Of a stretch of 64,000 nucleotides of DNA, positions 61,839 through 64,000 are shown one piece after another. Below the pieces are notes generated by a model. The model was not told where the DNA came from and searched no databases. It saw nothing but the letters and a program-made list of their open reading frames with translations. Position 1 is the stretch's first letter. Each line of letters begins with the position of its first letter. Origin of the DNA: Microbacterium sufflavum (GTDB lineage: Bacteria; Actinomycetota; Actinomycetes; Actinomycetales; Microbacteriaceae); assembly GCF_023101165.1 (NCBI RefSeq), contig NZ_CP078076.1, positions 3,224,001 to 3,288,000 on the forward strand. Reading direction: 5' to 3'. Position numbers and translations under genes: made by a program.

Positions 61839-63971
61839 ATGCCCATCGACCCCTTCCACCTCTCCCCCGAGAAACAGGCCAAGACCGCTCCCGCCCTCAT
61901 CGACGCCGATCGCCGACACCTCCAGCGCATCGCGGCCGAACTCGACGGTCAGCGCGCCGACGTCGCCCGACGGCTCGACGACGTCCGTCGCGTGCGCGCC
62001 GGCTCCGGGGGCGCCGCCGTGGACCGCGACCTCGAGATCCGGCGGCTGTCGTCGCGCCTGCGCGTGCTCGAACGCTTCGACATCGACGTGTGCCTCGGCC
62101 GCATGACCCCCGCTGACGGCGAGCCCGTCTACATCGGCCGCACCGGGCTCGCCGCGTCCGACGGCACCCGGCTGCTGATCGACTGGCGTGCGCCCGCCGC
62201 CGAGCCCTACTTCGCCGCGACACTGGAGGACCCCCGTGGTCTGATCTCCCGCCGCCGATACCGGTGGACGGACGGCCGCATCAGCGACTACTGGGACGAG
62301 GCCCTGACCGCCGACGGCTTCGACGGCGCGGCCTCCCTCGACGACCAGTCCGCGTTCATCGCGAGCCTCGGCACGCACCGCACCGCCCGCATGCGCGACG
62401 TGCTGGCGACCATCCAGGCCGACCAGGACGCGATCATCCGCACCCCGTCCCGCGGCGCCCTCGTGGTGGACGGCGGTCCGGGCACCGGCAAGACCGTGGT
62501 GGCACTGCACCGCGCGGCCCACCTGCTCTACGCCGAACCGCACCTCACCGCGAGCGCGGGCGGGATGCTGCTGGTGGGCCCGAACCCGCACTACCTCGCC
62601 TACGTGGAAGACGTGCTGCCGAGCCTCGGCGAGGACACCGTGCGGCTGTGCACCCTCCGCGACCTCACCCCGGAAGGCGCGACGGCCCCGCCCGAAGCCG
62701 ACCAGAGGATCGCCGCGCTCAAGGCCGCGCTCGACCCCGAGGCCGTGCTCGCCGCCGCGGCCACCGCGTTCGAGCGGCCGCCCGGCCACGCGACCCGCCT
62801 CGACTCCCCGTGGGCCGACCTGTGGCTCAGCCGCGAGGAGTGGGCGGAGGTGTTCGCGGGCGCCGACCCCGCCGCGACCCACAACGAGGCGCGCGACGAG
62901 GTGTGGGAAGAGCTGCTGGAACTGCTGGTGGAACAGGTCGACGACGACGAGGTGCCGCCCCACGCGGTGCGACGGTGGCTGCGACAGGACGACGAGCTGA
63001 CCGGCACGTTCGTGCGCGCGTGGCCCCTGCTGACACCGGGCGAGGTGGTGGCTCGGCTGTGGAGCTCCCCCGAGTTCCTGCGGGCGTGCGCCCCCGCGCT
63101 GACCCCCGACGAGGTGACGCTGCTGCAGCGCGACCGTCCGGATGCCTGGACCGACGCCGACCTCCCGCTGCTCGACGCGGCACACCGGCGCATCGGCGAC
63201 CCGGAGGCCGTGCGAGCCGCCCACCGCCGCGACGCCGTGATCGCCTCGGCGCAGGAGCAGATGTCGCACGTGGTCGACCACCTGATCGAGGACGACGACA
63301 GCGAGATGAAGGTGATGTCGATCCTGCGTGGCCAGGACGCCCGCAACGTGCTCGTCGGCGTGGACGCACCGCCCATGCTGCCGCCGGACGAGCTCGCCGG
63401 GCCGTTCGGGCACATCGTGGTCGACGAGGCGCAGGAGCTCACGGATGCGCAGTGGCGGATGCTGCTCGCCCGGTGCCCCTCGCGCAGCATCACGATCGTC
63501 GGCGATCGCGCCCAGGCGAGACACGGCTTCACCGAGACCTGGCAGCAGCGGCTCGCCCGGGTCGGCGTGCGGGAGGTGAGCGTGGCCCACCTCGGGGTGA
63601 ACTACCGCACCCCCGCGGAGGTGATGGCGGTCGCGGCCCCCGGAATCCTCGCGGCGCTGCCCGACGCGAACGTCCCGACCTCGGTGCGCGAGAGCGGCAT
63701 CCCGGTGCGGACCGGTGCCGTGGCCGAGCTGCCCGCCGTGCTCGACGACTGGCTCGCGGCGAACCCCGACGGTGTGGCCTGCGTGATCGGGGACTCCTCG
63801 TTCGCCCCGACCGCCCGCGTGCGCTCGCTCACGCCGACCTCGGCCAAGGGACTGGAGTTCGACCTCGTGGTGCTGGTGTACCCCGAGCGGTTCGGCGAGG
63901 ACCTGACCGGCGCGGTGGACCGCTACGTCGCGATGACCCGGAGCACGCGGGAACTCATCCTGCTCGGGTGA
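61839..63971 (+). CDS. helR: RNA polymerase recycling motor ATPase HelR
   Basis: The 710-residue UvrD/Rep-like ATPase displaces rifamycins from RNA polymerase and recycles stalled polymerase. An N-terminal coiled-coil arm (about residues 15-85) precedes VYIGRTGLAASDGTRLLIDWRAPAAEPYF, Walker A GGPGTGKT (212-219), a Walker B-type HIVVDEAQELTDAQW, and C-terminal helicase motifs (VNYRTPAEVM, TSAKGLEFDLVVLVYP, YVAMTRSTRELILL). These segments fit HelR rather than HelD. The ATG at 61839 follows GAAGGAG. An RAE lies 63 nt upstream, fitting rifamycin induction. Confidence 0.95.
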   Translation: MPIDPFHLSPEKQAKTAPALIDADRRHLQRIAAELDGQRADVARRLDDVRRVRAGSGGAAVDRDLEIRRLSSRLRVLERFDIDVCLGRMTPADGEPVYIGRTGLAASDGTRLLIDWRAPAAEPYFAATLEDPRGLISRRRYRWTDGRISDYWDEALTADGFDGAASLDDQSAFIASLGTHRTARMRDVLATIQADQDAIIRTPSRGALVVDGGPGTGKTVVALHRAAHLLYAEPHLTASAGGMLLVGPNPHYLAYVEDVLPSLGEDTVRLCTLRDLTPEGATAPPEADQRIAALKAALDPEAVLAAAATAFERPPGHATRLDSPWADLWLSREEWAEVFAGADPAATHNEARDEVWEELLELLVEQVDDDEVPPHAVRRWLRQDDELTGTFVRAWPLLTPGEVVARLWSSPEFLRACAPALTPDEVTLLQRDRPDAWTDADLPLLDAAHRRIGDPEAVRAAHRRDAVIASAQEQMSHVVDHLIEDDDSEMKVMSILRGQDARNVLVGVDAPPMLPPDELAGPFGHIVVDEAQELTDAQWRMLLARCPSRSITIVGDRAQARHGFTETWQQRLARVGVREVSVAHLGVNYRTPAEVMAVAAPGILAALPDANVPTSVRESGIPVRTGAVAELPAVLDDWLAANPDGVACVIGDSSFAPTARVRSLTPTSAKGLEFDLVVLVYPERFGEDLTGAVDRYVAMTRSTRELILLG

Positions 63972-64000
63972 TCCCGGACGAAGGTCGCTATCCGCCGCGG

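Overview
This is a high-GC chromosome segment of an actinomycete, most likely Microbacteriaceae and probably Microbacterium. The evidence is uniform G/C-rich codon use, a class II DAHP synthase, paralogous dnaE1 and dnaE2 replicases, Wag31/DivIVA, an OdhI/GarA FHA protein, and a gene order that follows the mycobacterial block from wag31 through idsA2, pknL, aroG and fadD15. No tRNA, rRNA, IS element, prophage or CRISPR array was found. Taxonomy and all family calls come from reading the sequence, not from a database search.

Left part (1-12.7 kb, mostly minus strand): the end of a DUF3043 membrane protein meets pyrD tail to tail. Upstream of pyrD lie nrdR, hisD, a membrane protein of unknown function, the main replicase dnaE, an ECF sigma factor with its membrane-anchored partner, an acetyltransferase, an RluD-type pseudouridine synthase, lspA and divIVA.

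Division and cell-wall cluster (12.1-28.3 kb, minus strand): in transcription order mraZ, rsmH, ftsL-like, ftsI, murF, mraY, murD, ftsW, murG, murC, ftsQ, ftsZ, the yggS-type PLP protein, sepF, yggT, divIVA, lspA. Most junctions are GTGA or ATGA overlaps or gaps of a few bases. murE is absent from its usual place between ftsI and murF. Three AAAGTGG repeats at exact 10-nt spacing lie in the mraZ leader, and a second five-copy GTGGAG array faces the other way nearby.

Middle (28.5-48.6 kb): a DUF3040 protein, a polyprenyl diphosphate synthase, an Rv2175c-like DNA-binding protein, a LysM/lysozyme-like secreted protein, a PASTA Ser/Thr kinase (PknL position), aroG, an acyltransferase and a fadD15-like acyl-CoA ligase. 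These are followed by def with an EspI-like MinD ATPase, pyruvate carboxylase, an orphan ParA, two MerR regulators, a GarA/OdhI-type FHA protein, a CopC-like protein and lipoamide dehydrogenase.

Right part (48.6-64 kb, accessory): a type III polyketide synthase, methyltransferase and FAD monooxygenase operon; a CYTH protein; a lone prepilin peptidase; the imuA'-imuB-dnaE2 mutasome with an SOS-box-like site; a 530-nt non-coding stretch that can fold strongly; a DUF72 protein; an FMN reductase; and helR, a rifamycin-protecting RNA polymerase motor, preceded by a 19-bp rifamycin-associated element.

A recurring theme is a TAnnnT hexamer, often TAGACT, ending 6-8 nt before the start codon. This predicts many leaderless mRNAs in this window.
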